The notes: a model not told the origin generated them from the letters alone. Counted from the first letter of the stretch, positions 46,264 to 55,117 are shown. The stretch: 64,000 nucleotides of DNA from Flagellimonas pacifica (GCF_900215465.1 NZ_OBEH01000002.1:840427-904426); one strand, 5' to 3'. Numbers and translations: made by a program.

Positions 46264-46914
46264 ATGAAATTAAAAAAGCAACTTCTTTTTATTGGTCTTT
46301 TCGCAATAGGGTTTTTCTCCTTTGGGCAAAACTCTTCTAAAGCACAAGCCCTGTTGGATGAAGTATATAACAAGGCAAAAAGCTACGATAACATATATAT
46401 TGATTTTAAGTCATCCTTGGAAAATACAGAAGCTAATATTAAACAAGAAACAAACGGTAACGTCTACATAAAGGGAGATAAGTATTTGTTAGATTATTTG
46501 GGCGCACAACAACTAAATGATGGTAAAAAAGTATATACCATTGTTCCAGAAAACGAAGAAGTGACCATTGAGGATATCACTGAGGACAACAATAACATCA
46601 CTCCTTCAAAAATGCTTACCTTTTACAAAACTGGGCATAATTACCAATGGGACATTCTTCAAAACGTTGGGGGAAGGAAAATACAATATGTGAAACTCAC
46701 ACCAATTGATTCCAATACTGAAATAAAGTCCATTCTTTTAGGGGTGGATTCCCAGACCAAACATATCTACAAACTCATTCAAACAGGAGAGAACGGCACA
46801 AAAACATCCATTACTGTTAATTCTTTCAAAACCAATCAACCACTGTCAAGCGCTCTTTTTACCTTTAACGAGAAAAAATACGAGGACAAGGGATATTACA
46901 TCATAAGAAATTAG
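46264..46914 (+). CDS. LolA-like outer-membrane lipoprotein carrier
   Basis: 216 aa with signal peptide LLFIGLFAIGFFSFGQ. The body resembles LolA: LLDEVYNKAKSYDNIYIDFKSSLEN, GNVYIKGDKYLLDYLG, VTIEDITEDNNNITPSKMLTFYKTG. LolA ferries lipoproteins across the periplasm. I start it at 46264, 1 bp after the ftsK stop, because the open frame upstream lies inside ftsK and lacks a signal. The neighbour on the right is an LptF/G permease, giving an envelope-transport pair. Confidence 0.88.
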   Translation: MKLKKQLLFIGLFAIGFFSFGQNSSKAQALLDEVYNKAKSYDNIYIDFKSSLENTEANIKQETNGNVYIKGDKYLLDYLGAQQLNDGKKVYTIVPENEEVTIEDITEDNNNITPSKMLTFYKTGHNYQWDILQNVGGRKIQYVKLTPIDSNTEIKSILLGVDSQTKHIYKLIQTGENGTKTSITVNSFKTNQPLSSALFTFNEKKYEDKGYYIIRN

Positions 46915-46918
46915 AGCA

Positions 46919-48433
46919 TTGAAAATACTTGACAGGTATATATTATCTAGATTTCTCTATAACTTTTTTAGCGCATTTTTCATTTTAATTGTCATTTTCA
47001 TTTTTCAAGGAATATGGCTTTTTATAGATGATTTGGCAGGGAAAGGTCTTGGTATAGTTATCATTGGAAAGTTTATTTTTTACTTTATTCCCACACTGGT
47101 CGATAAAGTATTGCCTCTAACGGTATTACTTTCTTCCATACTTACCTTTGGAACATTTGCCGAAAATTATGAGTTTGCAGCCATGAAAGCTTCAGGGATT
47201 TCCTTGCAAAGAGGAATGCGCAGCCTAATCATTTACGTCGTTTTTTTAGGAGGAGTTACTTTTTTCTTCGCCAATAATGTAATTCCAAAAGCCGAACAAA
47301 AAATGTTCAACCTAAGGCGGAATATTGCCAAGGTTAAACCAGCCGCCGCTATTACAGAGGGCGTTTTTAGTGATTTTGAAGGCACCGGATCGGGGATGAA
47401 CATTAAAGTGGATAAAAAATATGGTGAACAAGATCGGTTTTTAGATAATGTAATCATCCACAGAAAAAATAAGCTCAGTATTAATAATGTTGTCATAAAA
47501 GCAAAATCAGGAGAATTAATTAGCAGTGAAGATTCAGATATTATTCAATTGGTATTAAAGGATGGCAATTATTACGAAGAGACCAGGCCCAAAAAAAGTA
47601 AGGAAAAAAGAAAGCACCCTTTCGCAAAGGCAAAATTTGAGACCTATACTATAAATATTGATATTTCCGAACTGAACAATCAGGATTTGGAAGAAGACGG
47701 TAACATTACCACCGACAAAATGAAAAATGTGGGCCGTTTGATCAAGGATATAGATTCTTTAGAAAAAAACAACTTGGAAAAAGTTGAGGCCTTCTCCAAA
47801 AATATAACCAATCGTATGGGTGCATTTCCTGTTACAAAAAAGAAAAAAGACAGCACCCCGGAAGCCAGGGCCATAAGTGATAATCTTCGCAAATTGGCAA
47901 AAGAGAATCAAAAAGTGGAAAATGACAGTATTGAAAGTGTGGAACAGTTGGTAACCAGTCTAGAGGATTGGCAACGTCAACAGGTCATCAATACTGCTAA
48001 AACCAATGTATCGGGAATTCTTTCAACTGTTGTTTCTAAAAAAGAAGAGCTCCAAAAAAGGTTTAAATTTTATAACAGCCATATCCTATCTCTGCATAAA
48101 AAATACGCATTGGCCTTTTCATGTATCATCTTGTTCTTTGTAGGAGCACCACTTGGTGCCATTATCAGAAAAGGTGGACTGGGATTGCCCATGGTTGTTG
48201 CCATTATCTTATTTTTGGCATATTATTTCATTGGGGTATTTGCAGGAAATTATGCCAAGGAAAATAACATTCATCCAATGTTGGGTGCCTGGCTGCCAAC
48301 ATTGATCATGCTCCCAATAGGAATTTCACTCACCAAAAGGGCCACTGCAGATAGAGGACTTATTGGGTTTGGACATATAATTGATGGCATAAAGAATCTC
48401 TTTAAAAAGAAAGAAAAAGCTTCCGAAGAATAA
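46919..48433 (+). CDS. LptF/LptG-family permease
   Basis: 504 aa. The N-terminus KILDRYILSRFLYNFFSAFFILIVIFIFQGIWLFIDDLAGKG is typical, followed by two more N-terminal helices, a large periplasmic domain (about 120-390, highly charged with an internal coiled segment) and three C-terminal helices. It extracts lipopolysaccharide from the inner membrane with LptB. The start is TTG at 46919; no ATG lies near the family start. Only one of the usual F/G pair is in the window. Confidence 0.9.
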   Translation: MKILDRYILSRFLYNFFSAFFILIVIFIFQGIWLFIDDLAGKGLGIVIIGKFIFYFIPTLVDKVLPLTVLLSSILTFGTFAENYEFAAMKASGISLQRGMRSLIIYVVFLGGVTFFFANNVIPKAEQKMFNLRRNIAKVKPAAAITEGVFSDFEGTGSGMNIKVDKKYGEQDRFLDNVIIHRKNKLSINNVVIKAKSGELISSEDSDIIQLVLKDGNYYEETRPKKSKEKRKHPFAKAKFETYTINIDISELNNQDLEEDGNITTDKMKNVGRLIKDIDSLEKNNLEKVEAFSKNITNRMGAFPVTKKKKDSTPEARAISDNLRKLAKENQKVENDSIESVEQLVTSLEDWQRQQVINTAKTNVSGILSTVVSKKEELQKRFKFYNSHILSLHKKYALAFSCIILFFVGAPLGAIIRKGGLGLPMVVAIILFLAYYFIGVFAGNYAKENNIHPMLGAWLPTLIMLPIGISLTKRATADRGLIGFGHIIDGIKNLFKKKEKASEE

Positions 48434-49573
48434 ATGGTTTCCAAAGAAAAAAAAATACAGCTCAATGCCATTGAAGATGCCATTGAGGACATAAGACAAG
48501 GTAAAGTTATCATTGTTGTAGATGATGAAAACCGAGAAAATGAAGGGGACTTTTTGGCCGCTGCAGAACTTATTACCCCGGAGACTATAAATTTTATGGC
48601 CAAGCATGGCCGTGGTTTAATTTGTGCCCCGCTCACTGAAGGTAGGTGCGAAGAACTTGGACTCCATAAAATGGTTACCCATAACTCAGACCCATTGGAA
48701 ACCGCATTTACAGTTTCAGTGGATTTGCGTGGCAATGGAGTTACAACCGGTATCTCAGCCGCTGATCGGGCCAAAACGGTTATTGCGCTCACGGAACCAG
48801 CTACCAAACCGCACGATTTGGGTAGACCGGGACACATTTTCCCTTTAATTGCAAAAGAAGGTGGTGTTTTAAGGCGTACCGGACATACAGAAGCAGCCAT
48901 AGATTTTGCAAGGTTGGCCGATTTGAAGCCTGCTGGTGTTATTGTGGAAATCATGAACGAGGACGGCACTATGGCCAGATTACCACAATTAATTGAAGTT
49001 GCTAAAAGGTTTGATCTAAAGATTGTTTCCATTGAGGATTTAATTGCCTATCGTATGGAACACGACAGTCTTATTGAACGCAAAGAAGCTTTTGACATCC
49101 AGACACGTTTTGGTGAGTTCCGCCTGCGTGCATATAAGCAAACTACCAATGATCAAGTACATGTTGCCCTGGTAAAAGGCACTTGGAAGACCGGCGAACC
49201 TATTTTGACACGAATCAACTCTACCTTAATAAACAATGACATATTAGGTACTTTGACCAATAACCCTGACGAAGTGCTGAATAGAATGTTCAAAGCCATA
49301 AATGCCGAAGAAAAAGGAGCGATGATATTTATTAATCAGGGAAATCAATCAACAAACCTTTTGGGTCGTCTTGTTGAGCTCAAAAAATTACAGGCACAAG
49401 GAGTCATTAAAGCCCCAAAAATTGACATGGATACCAAAGATTTTGGGATAGGCGCTCAAATCCTACATGATTTGGACATTTCCAAAATCAGATTGCTCAC
49501 AAATTCCGGTAAAACCCGCCGCGTAGGAATGGTGGGGTATGGTTTGGAAATTGTAGAGTACGTGACCTATTAG
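48434..49573 (+). CDS. ribB: 3,4-dihydroxy-2-butanone-4-phosphate synthase with a cysteine-less GTP cyclohydrolase II-like domain
   Basis: 379 aa. Residues 1-205 are RibB: DDENRENEGDFLAAAELITPETINFMAKHGRGLICAPL, TGISAADRAKT and HIFPLIAKEGGVLRRTGHTEAAIDFARLA. It makes the four-carbon unit of riboflavin. Residues 206-379 align with GTP cyclohydrolase II, but where the zinc-binding C-x(10)-C-x-C should be (after RINSTL) there is INNDILGTLTNNPDE with no cysteine at all. The C-terminal half is therefore very unlikely to be catalytic as GCHII. Directly follows the LptF/G gene with no gap; probably a structural or regulatory remnant. Confidence 0.92.
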   Translation: MVSKEKKIQLNAIEDAIEDIRQGKVIIVVDDENRENEGDFLAAAELITPETINFMAKHGRGLICAPLTEGRCEELGLHKMVTHNSDPLETAFTVSVDLRGNGVTTGISAADRAKTVIALTEPATKPHDLGRPGHIFPLIAKEGGVLRRTGHTEAAIDFARLADLKPAGVIVEIMNEDGTMARLPQLIEVAKRFDLKIVSIEDLIAYRMEHDSLIERKEAFDIQTRFGEFRLRAYKQTTNDQVHVALVKGTWKTGEPILTRINSTLINNDILGTLTNNPDEVLNRMFKAINAEEKGAMIFINQGNQSTNLLGRLVELKKLQAQGVIKAPKIDMDTKDFGIGAQILHDLDISKIRLLTNSGKTRRVGMVGYGLEIVEYVTY

Positions 49574-50763
49574 ATTACCCGTTTTATAGCTTCAACCATT
49601 TTTTTGGCTCGTTCATGAACCTCTTCTTCAATCCATCCTAATTTGATGAGGCAAGAAATATTTCTTCCCACCCATTGATCAGAGGTCGAAAAGTTCACCT
49701 TGGAATAATCAGGAAGTGAGTCAAGTACATCTTGCGGCAACTTACCCAATGATTTAGGTTCAATCAAATGTTCCCATTTACGGTAGTAATGCCAGTTGTT
49801 ATCAAACCAATAAAAACAACCATCAACACCGTTTGCTCCAAGGGACTTATGTGCTTTTTGAGTAATTTCTTTTGAAGGAAGAAAAAAATTAAGAAACGAA
49901 TAATTCTCCTCTCCACCCTCTGGCACACGTCTGAACACAATCTCTGGAATTTGGGATAATGCATCTCTTAAAACAGTATAATTTCTTTTTTGAACAGCTA
50001 TAAATTCATCCAACCGCTCAATTTGGGCCAACCCAACGGCAGCATTCAGTTCAGAAATCCTATAATTATATCCTAAGAACGGGTGTTGCTCCGCTCCCCG
50101 GTCACTCCCTATATGATCATGTCCATGGTCGGAATATTGATGTGAATTCTCATAAAAAGCTTCATTATTTGTAATTACCGCCCCTCCTTCTCCACATGTA
50201 ATGGTCTTTACATAATCAAAAGAAAAACAACCTAAATCTCCGATACTCCCCAAAGGCTTTCCTTGATAAGTACCACCAATGGCCTGACATGCATCTTCAA
50301 GCAATAATAAATTATGTTTTTTACAGATAGCTTGCAGTTTATCCAAATCAGCCATAGAGCCACACATGTGGACAGGCATTACAACTTTTGTTCTTTCCGT
50401 AATTGCAGCTTCCACTGCTTTTGGCTCCAGAGTAAGCGTATCATCAACATCTACCAAAATAGGAATTGCTCCCAAGGCTAAAATGGACTCAAAACTGGCC
50501 ACAAAGGTAAACGTGGGCATAATCACCTCATCCCCTGCTCCAATGCCAGCACTAGCTAATGCCACAGTTAGCGCAGCAGTACCACTACTGACCAAATGCG
50601 TATGTTTCACCATCATTTTCTGGGAAAGAGCAGTTTCCAACTCTCTTGCTTTCCAATGTCCGTTACGCATCCCATCAAAACCGTAACGCATCAATACTCC
50701 CGAATCAAGTACGTCCTGCACTTGTTTTCTTTCTTTATCTCCAAAAAGTTCAAATCCTGGCAT
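49570..50763 (-). CDS. DegT/DnrJ/EryC1/StrS-family aminotransferase
   Basis: 397 aa PLP enzyme. Marks: SSGTAALTVALASAGIGAGDEVIMPTFTFVASFESILALG, EDACQAIGGTYQGKPLGSIGDLGCFSFDYVKTITCGEGGAVITNN (PLP Lys in DYVKT) and GYNYRISELNAAVGLAQIERLDEF. Members aminate keto-sugars for surface glycans, or act as dehydratases. The ATG ending at 50763 (MPGFELFGDKERK) is chosen over a GTG eight codons upstream. It overlaps the ribB stop by 4 bp and is preceded by a TauE gene. No other sugar genes nearby, so substrate unknown. Confidence 0.88.
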   Translation of the reverse strand: MPGFELFGDKERKQVQDVLDSGVLMRYGFDGMRNGHWKARELETALSQKMMVKHTHLVSSGTAALTVALASAGIGAGDEVIMPTFTFVASFESILALGAIPILVDVDDTLTLEPKAVEAAITERTKVVMPVHMCGSMADLDKLQAICKKHNLLLLEDACQAIGGTYQGKPLGSIGDLGCFSFDYVKTITCGEGGAVITNNEAFYENSHQYSDHGHDHIGSDRGAEQHPFLGYNYRISELNAAVGLAQIERLDEFIAVQKRNYTVLRDALSQIPEIVFRRVPEGGEENYSFLNFFLPSKEITQKAHKSLGANGVDGCFYWFDNNWHYYRKWEHLIEPKSLGKLPQDVLDSLPDYSKVNFSTSDQWVGRNISCLIKLGWIEEEVHERAKKMVEAIKRVI

Positions 50764-50771
50764 ATAATAAT

Positions 50772-51527
50772 TTAGGTAAAAAACCACAGTTTTATGGCCA
50801 TTGCAATGACCATGATGATTAAAAATGTCTTTATAAATCCATCTCCTTTATTGACCGACACCCTACTCGAGACCCATCCTCCGGTTCCAGTTCCAATGGC
50901 CAAGGTTAGTCCCGCAAGCCAATTTACCTTATCATTGATAATGAAAACGGCCAAGGCAGACAGCGTATAGGCGAGAACAACAGAAACTTTGGTGGCATTT
51001 ACCCTAACCAGGTTCATTTTGTTCACGTAATGCAAAAACAAAATAATAACAAAACCTATCCCTGCATTGATAAAACCACCATAGATTCCAATAAAAAAGA
51101 AGGCTATAATTCCAATCCATAAGTGTTTCCCTGTTGTTCGCTCTGCAAGTTCCTCAACATTTATCTTAGGTTTAAAAATGATAATTACAACCACAGCTAT
51201 CATAACAATAGCCAAAATGCGGTTAAATGTCTCACCTTTAATATCAACAGCAATTTGGGCACCAATAATTGCCCCTATTAAGGCTGAAATCCCCAAGTAC
51301 ACGTTAAAAGGAAAGGTAGATACGCCCTTGCTTTTAAATCCGGCGGTAGCCAAAGATGTTTGAATAATAATAGCTACTCTATTTGTACCATTGGCAACAC
51401 TTGGCGGAAGTCCTAAAAAAATTAGTGTAGGTAGTGCCAATAAAGACCCTCCTCCGGCAATTGTATTTATAAATCCCACGGCAAAGCCGACTACAATCAA
51501 TAACACGTAGTGATACCATTGATCCAT
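50772..51527 (-). CDS. TauE/SafE-family sulfite/anion exporter
   Basis: 251 aa, about eight membrane helices. The opening VVGFAVGFINTIAGGGSLLALPTLIFLGLPPSVANGTNRVAI is diagnostic; GGFINAGIGFVIILFL is the internal repeat. Family members move sulfite, sulfoacetate or other small organic anions. It precedes the DegT aminotransferase by 8 bp on the same strand and is the last core gene before the tRNA-Ser integration site. Confidence 0.9.
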   Translation of the reverse strand: MDQWYHYVLLIVVGFAVGFINTIAGGGSLLALPTLIFLGLPPSVANGTNRVAIIIQTSLATAGFKSKGVSTFPFNVYLGISALIGAIIGAQIAVDIKGETFNRILAIVMIAVVVIIIFKPKINVEELAERTTGKHLWIGIIAFFFIGIYGGFINAGIGFVIILFLHYVNKMNLVRVNATKVSVVLAYTLSALAVFIINDKVNWLAGLTLAIGTGTGGWVSSRVSVNKGDGFIKTFLIIMVIAMAIKLWFFT

Positions 51528-51612
51528 AAAAACAAAAGTAGCAGGTAATATTGGAATCTGGGCACTTAAAAAAATAAAGTATTTAGGCTTTTATAGAAAT
51601 AAAAAAGGTTAG

Positions 51613-51620
51613 TATATTTG
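51613..51620 (+). promoter_or_regulatory. Promoter -7 box of tRNA-Ser
   Basis: TATATTTG, matching TAnnTTTG, 10 bp before the tRNA; a TTTT element lies 20 bp upstream of it. Confidence 0.7.
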
Positions 51621-51630
51621 CACCCGCATT

Positions 51631-51715
51631 GGAGGAATGGCAGAGTGGTCGAATGCGGCAGTCTTGAAAACTGTTGAGGGTCACACCTCCGGGGGTTCGA
51701 ATCCCTCTTCCTCCG
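51631..51715 (+). tRNA. tRNA-Ser (UGA anticodon)
   Basis: 85 nt with the long variable arm typical of tRNA-Ser. Acceptor stem GGAGGAA pairs with TTCCTCC, discriminator G; the anticodon loop CTTGAAA gives anticodon TGA; the T arm has GGTTCGAATCC. CCA is not encoded. The integrase that follows suggests it is the insertion site of the accessory region. Confidence 0.96.
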
Positions 51716-51741
51716 CTGATATCATATATATCACATCATTA

Positions 51742-51776
51742 AAACCTGTAAATTATTGATTTACAGGTTTTTTGTT
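51742..51776 (+). terminator. Terminator of tRNA-Ser
   Basis: 12-bp stem AAACCTGTAAAT / ATTTACAGGTTT, 5-nt loop, followed by a T-rich tail, 27 bp past the tRNA. Confidence 0.85.
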
Positions 51777-51783
51777 TTTTAGG

Positions 51784-51961
51784 GTGTCAAATGATATCAT
51801 TTGAAATCATGTTAAAAAGTGCCCTTTTCGGGGTCAGTCAGAATTCTTAGCCCAACTGACACCTATCTTCTTATAATTTACTGTATTTCAATGTCTTGCA
51901 AGGATGGAATTTTGATATTTTTTTCCTAATTTGAAGGGAATTTTAGTTTATATAGGTGTCA
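51784..51961. promoter_or_regulatory. Putative recombinase/excision sites between tRNA-Ser and the integrase
   Basis: Contains three GGTGTCA units: 51784-51790 (direct), 51857-51866 as TGACACCTAT (inverted) and 51952-51961 as ATAGGTGTCA (direct, a perfect 10-bp inverted partner, ending 4 bp before the integrase ATG). A perfect 16-bp palindrome CAAATGATATCATTTG lies at 51788-51803. Such arm-type repeats beside tRNA and int are expected of an attachment site; exact att cores cannot be fixed without the other end. Confidence 0.5.
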
Positions 51962-51965
51962 CTTT

Positions 51966-53198
51966 ATGGTTTCTCTTCTATTTTACCTCAAAAAAAGCAA
52001 GGCGGATAGCGAAGGTAGGGCTATGATTTATCTCAGAATTACAGTGGATGGTAAACGTTCCGAACTCAGCACTGGCCGTAAGACATATCCACATAAATGG
52101 AATGCTGCCACCAGTGTGGTACAGGGTTTTTCGCCTGATATACGCCAACTAAATATTTATCTGAACAAAATGCGAACTGAAATCTATAAGCATGCTGAAA
52201 GGATAAAAGAAAACGACCTACCACTTACATCCGAATCTTTGCGTGATGCTTACTTGGGAAAAGACCAGAAACATATAATGTTGCTAGAGATATTTCAGGA
52301 ACACAACGACCAGGTAGAAAGTTTGGTGGGCAAGGATTTTGCAGAAGGCACTGCTGAACGATACAGAACGGCCAAAAGTCATTTAGCTGAATATCTTCGA
52401 AAAGAGCTTCGTAAAAAAGATATACCTGTTAAGTTGGTTGACCATGCTTTCATTTCTGGCTTTGAGTACTATTTAAAGACCAAAAGAAAATGTAGCCACA
52501 ATACAGCTATTAAATATGTTGTCAACTTTAAAAAAATTATACGAATCGCTTATGCCAATGGATGGATTCCCAAAGATCCTTTTGCCAATTGGAAAGTGAG
52601 ATTAAAAAATGTTGAACGTGAATTTTTAACCTCGGAAGAACTACAACAATTGATGAATAAACCTTTTATGGCTGAACGCTTGGAACACGTTAGGGATGTA
52701 TTTGTGTTTTGCTGCTTTACTGGGCTTGCCTACGCCGATGTGAAAAAATTGACCCATGATGATTTTGTCACAGGTATTGATGGGGAGCTTTGGATCAACA
52801 CCAAGCGTACAAAGACCAAAACTAAAAGCAATATCCCGGTCTTACCAACTGCTATGATGATTTTGGAGAAATATGAAGATAGTCCCTTCCTGATGAATGG
52901 TAGGGTTCTTCCTGTTTTGACCAACCAAAAGATGAATGCCTATCTCAAAGAAATAGCTGATCTAAGCGGCATTAAAAAACATTTAACAACCCATTTGGCC
53001 AGACATACTTTTGCGACCACTGTAACCCTTTCTAATGGCGTCTCCATTGAATCGGTAAGTAAGATGTTAGGGCATAAATCACTTCGGACAACACAGCACT
53101 ATGCCAAAATCTTAAATCGGAAGGTTAGCGAGGATATGCAGTTGCTCAAGGAAAAATTGCGGGTAAAGGATAAAATACATAAATCTAATCAACCTTGA
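51966..53198 (+). CDS. Bacteroidota-type tyrosine recombinase (integrase)
   Basis: 410 aa. An N-terminal arm-binding domain (FYLKKSKADSEGRAMIYLRITVDGKRSELSTG), a SAM-like core-binding domain, and a catalytic domain. Active-site residues: the box II HxxR in THLARHTFAT, the second His in LGHKSLRTT, and the nucleophile Tyr in QHYAKI, all present. The first Arg of box I is replaced (FTGLAYADVKKL, Ala instead of Arg), as in many integrases of this phylum such as IntDOT. It is adjacent to tRNA-Ser and is very probably the enzyme that inserted the region to the right. Confidence 0.9.
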   Translation: MVSLLFYLKKSKADSEGRAMIYLRITVDGKRSELSTGRKTYPHKWNAATSVVQGFSPDIRQLNIYLNKMRTEIYKHAERIKENDLPLTSESLRDAYLGKDQKHIMLLEIFQEHNDQVESLVGKDFAEGTAERYRTAKSHLAEYLRKELRKKDIPVKLVDHAFISGFEYYLKTKRKCSHNTAIKYVVNFKKIIRIAYANGWIPKDPFANWKVRLKNVEREFLTSEELQQLMNKPFMAERLEHVRDVFVFCCFTGLAYADVKKLTHDDFVTGIDGELWINTKRTKTKTKSNIPVLPTAMMILEKYEDSPFLMNGRVLPVLTNQKMNAYLKEIADLSGIKKHLTTHLARHTFATTVTLSNGVSIESVSKMLGHKSLRTTQHYAKILNRKVSEDMQLLKEKLRVKDKIHKSNQP

Positions 53199-53295
53199 AT
53201 TGTTAGAAATAATTCAAGGTAAGTAACGCTTTTAATCAACTACATTTGAAAGGTATATTCCATATACACCTACCGAACAGTACTAATAATACAGC

Positions 53296-54285
53296 ATGAG
53301 CAATAATAGCAACATAGAGATTTACCAAAGTTCTGATGGTCAAACTAAAGTCGAAGTAACTTTTGATGATGAAACCGTTTGGCTAAGCCAAGAGCAATTA
53401 GGTCTACTTTTTGAACGAGACAGAACGGTTGTAGGCAGACATATAAAAAATATTTTCAAGGAAGGTGAATTGGAAGAAAAAGTGGTATGTGCAAATTTTG
53501 CACATACCACTCAACATGGTGCTATACAAGGGAAGACACAGACTAAAACAACAAAGTACTATAATTTAGATGTTATTATTTCAGTGGGGTACCGAATTAA
53601 ATCCATTAGAGGCACCCAATTTCGGCAATGGGCAAGCCAAAGATTAAAAGATTACTTAATCAAAGGGTATGCCCTCAATCAAAAGAGATTGCAACAAACG
53701 AATCAGGAAATCCAAGTGCTTCGATCAGGAATTCAGATACTTGGTAGAGCTATTGAAGATAAAGCGCAAGAGCAGGGTCACGAATGGCTTGGTCAGTTTA
53801 CAAAGGGACTTGCGTTACTGGACGACTATGACCATGAAAGACTAGATTCAAAAGGACTCACCGTAGCAAAAACAACATATCCAACTAAAGAGGAATACCA
53901 ATCCCTAATAGACCAAATGAAAAAGGAATTTGATTCCGATGTTTTTGGACTAGAAAAGGATAAAGGATTTGAAAGTGCAATTTCCCAAATATCAAAAGGA
54001 TTCGGGAATCAGGACTTTTATCCCAGTATAGAGGAAAAGGGGGCTGCTTTACTGTATTTGATTACCAAGAACCATGCTTTTACAGACGGTAATAAGAGAA
54101 TCGCAGCAGCATGTTTTCTTATGTTTCTTGAAATGAATGGTATGTTAATGAATAATGGAATGCCAATCATAAGCAATGAGGCCCTAGCCAGTCTTACCCT
54201 ATTTGTAGCAGCAAGCAAGCCCGATGAAATGGAAACAGTTAAAAATCTGATCGTGAGCATTCTCAATAGAAATAAAGCTAAATAA
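53296..54285 (+). CDS. RhuM-type protein with C-terminal Fic/Doc domain
   Basis: 329 aa fusion. Residues 1-140 are the RhuM (virulence-associated) domain: WLSQEQLGLLFERDRTVVGRHIKNIFKEGEL, YYNLDVIISVGYRIKSIRGTQFRQWASQRLKDYLIKGYALN. Residues 230-325 are Fic/Doc with HAFTDGNKRIAA, matching HxFx(D/E)GNxR with the second Arg replaced by Ala, like Doc. Fic/Doc enzymes move AMP or phosphate onto proteins and often act as toxins; no antitoxin gene is visible. The gene encloses a striking palindrome at 53481-53511. Confidence 0.88.
   Translation: MSNNSNIEIYQSSDGQTKVEVTFDDETVWLSQEQLGLLFERDRTVVGRHIKNIFKEGELEEKVVCANFAHTTQHGAIQGKTQTKTTKYYNLDVIISVGYRIKSIRGTQFRQWASQRLKDYLIKGYALNQKRLQQTNQEIQVLRSGIQILGRAIEDKAQEQGHEWLGQFTKGLALLDDYDHERLDSKGLTVAKTTYPTKEEYQSLIDQMKKEFDSDVFGLEKDKGFESAISQISKGFGNQDFYPSIEEKGAALLYLITKNHAFTDGNKRIAAACFLMFLEMNGMLMNNGMPIISNEALASLTLFVAASKPDEMETVKNLIVSILNRNKAK
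53481..53511. repeat. Perfect 15+15 bp inverted repeat inside the RhuM-Fic gene
   Basis: AGTGGTATGTGCAAA, one T, then the exact reverse complement. It lies in the codons for KVVCANFAHTT. In mRNA it would form a near loop-free hairpin or, with slippage, a stem with a small loop. Confidence 0.9.
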
Positions 54286-54515
54286 CAGTCTAATCAGAAA
54301 TGTCCCATTTCTTAAACTTTGCGCTGGGATCCTGTTTCGATTTTATAGTGTTTGGAAAGATAAGCGTTAAGTAAAATTGAAATAGGGCGCACCTACAATA
54401 TCTCAAATATACTTTTCCAATCAAAAAAAGGAACATTCGAACTACCCCAAACAATGTCAAATTTGATTTGATGAAAACAGTCTACCAAACGGGTACAAAC
54501 TGGGGCGACAAATAT

Positions 54516-54573
54516 TTTTTACTGTAAAAAATTCCAATGTTTACTGGGACTACCAAGGTTTTTACTGTAAAAA
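54516..54573. repeat. Two copies of palindrome TTTTTACTGTAAAAA
   Basis: Copies at 54516-54530 and 54559-54573, identical, 43 bp apart. Each is a TTTTTAC-T-GTAAAAA dyad. Likely a protein binding site (operator or iteron-like). Confidence 0.75.
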
Positions 54574-54602
54574 CTTTTTTTGATGAAATTTTATCTTCAC
54601 AT

Positions 54603-54703
54603 AATTGATTGAAAATCAATTAACTAAAAAACGTAACATCGCGTTAGCGTGTTACCCTCTTGCTTTACATTCCTCGTCCTGCTGGCAGGACAAAAAATGT
54701 AAA
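54603..54703. other. Cluster of three strong hairpins (candidate ncRNA, oriT or att structure)
   Basis: Hairpin 1: AATTGATT-gaa-AATCAATT (54603-54621). Hairpin 2: GTAACA(T)CGC-gtta-GCG-TGTTAC (54633-54655). Hairpin 3: outer TTTACATT / AATGTAAA with internal loop CCTC/AAAA and inner GTCCTGC-tg-GCAGGAC (54664-54703). The three are consecutive, with all pairings perfect apart from one bulge and one internal loop. No open frame crosses them. Confidence 0.75.
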
Positions 54704-55117
54704 CACTTAGTGCCTTTCGCCTAAATCATAATTAACCAAAACACTCCAAATTTCACTAACTCCGAAAATTAATGAAAATCAGATAGTTAGAAATAAAATA
54801 TAAATCTGTTTAGCATTAATTGAAATCAAAATGCTATAAGAAACTGAATATGGGTATCGAACTGTCCCATAAAAGGTGTATTAACGAGAATACTAAAAAA
54901 GACCAGAAATGGGACTTCATAATCAAAGGTTCCTGCCAATAACAAAAGCCTCTTTTAAAATGGCCATTTTACAAGCCTTTCCCTTTTTCTCCACTCGGTT
55001 CCGTAAACTTATTAACAGGAATGTCTTTTAATAAAACACAATTAGAATAACGGAATTTTGATAGTATGGGGTATTAAAGCAATTGGTTTTCTCTAACAAA
55101 TCACATTAAAGTATTTT

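Larger units (their letters stand above)
54286..55117. other. Long gene-free stretch with repeats and hairpins
   Basis: No coding potential recognised over about 830 bp. It holds two 15-bp palindromes (54516, 54559), three adjacent hairpins (54603-54703), TGTCCCAT at 54301 and 54863 with an inverted partial copy near 54909, and a 14-bp palindrome AAAATGGCCATTTT at 54957. It could be a transfer or replication origin, a structured RNA, or decayed mobile DNA. Confidence 0.6.

Noticed and set aside
54301..54915. TGTCCCAT copies as ends of an insertion sequence
   Set aside because: Only 7-8 bp match, no transposase between them and no target duplication.
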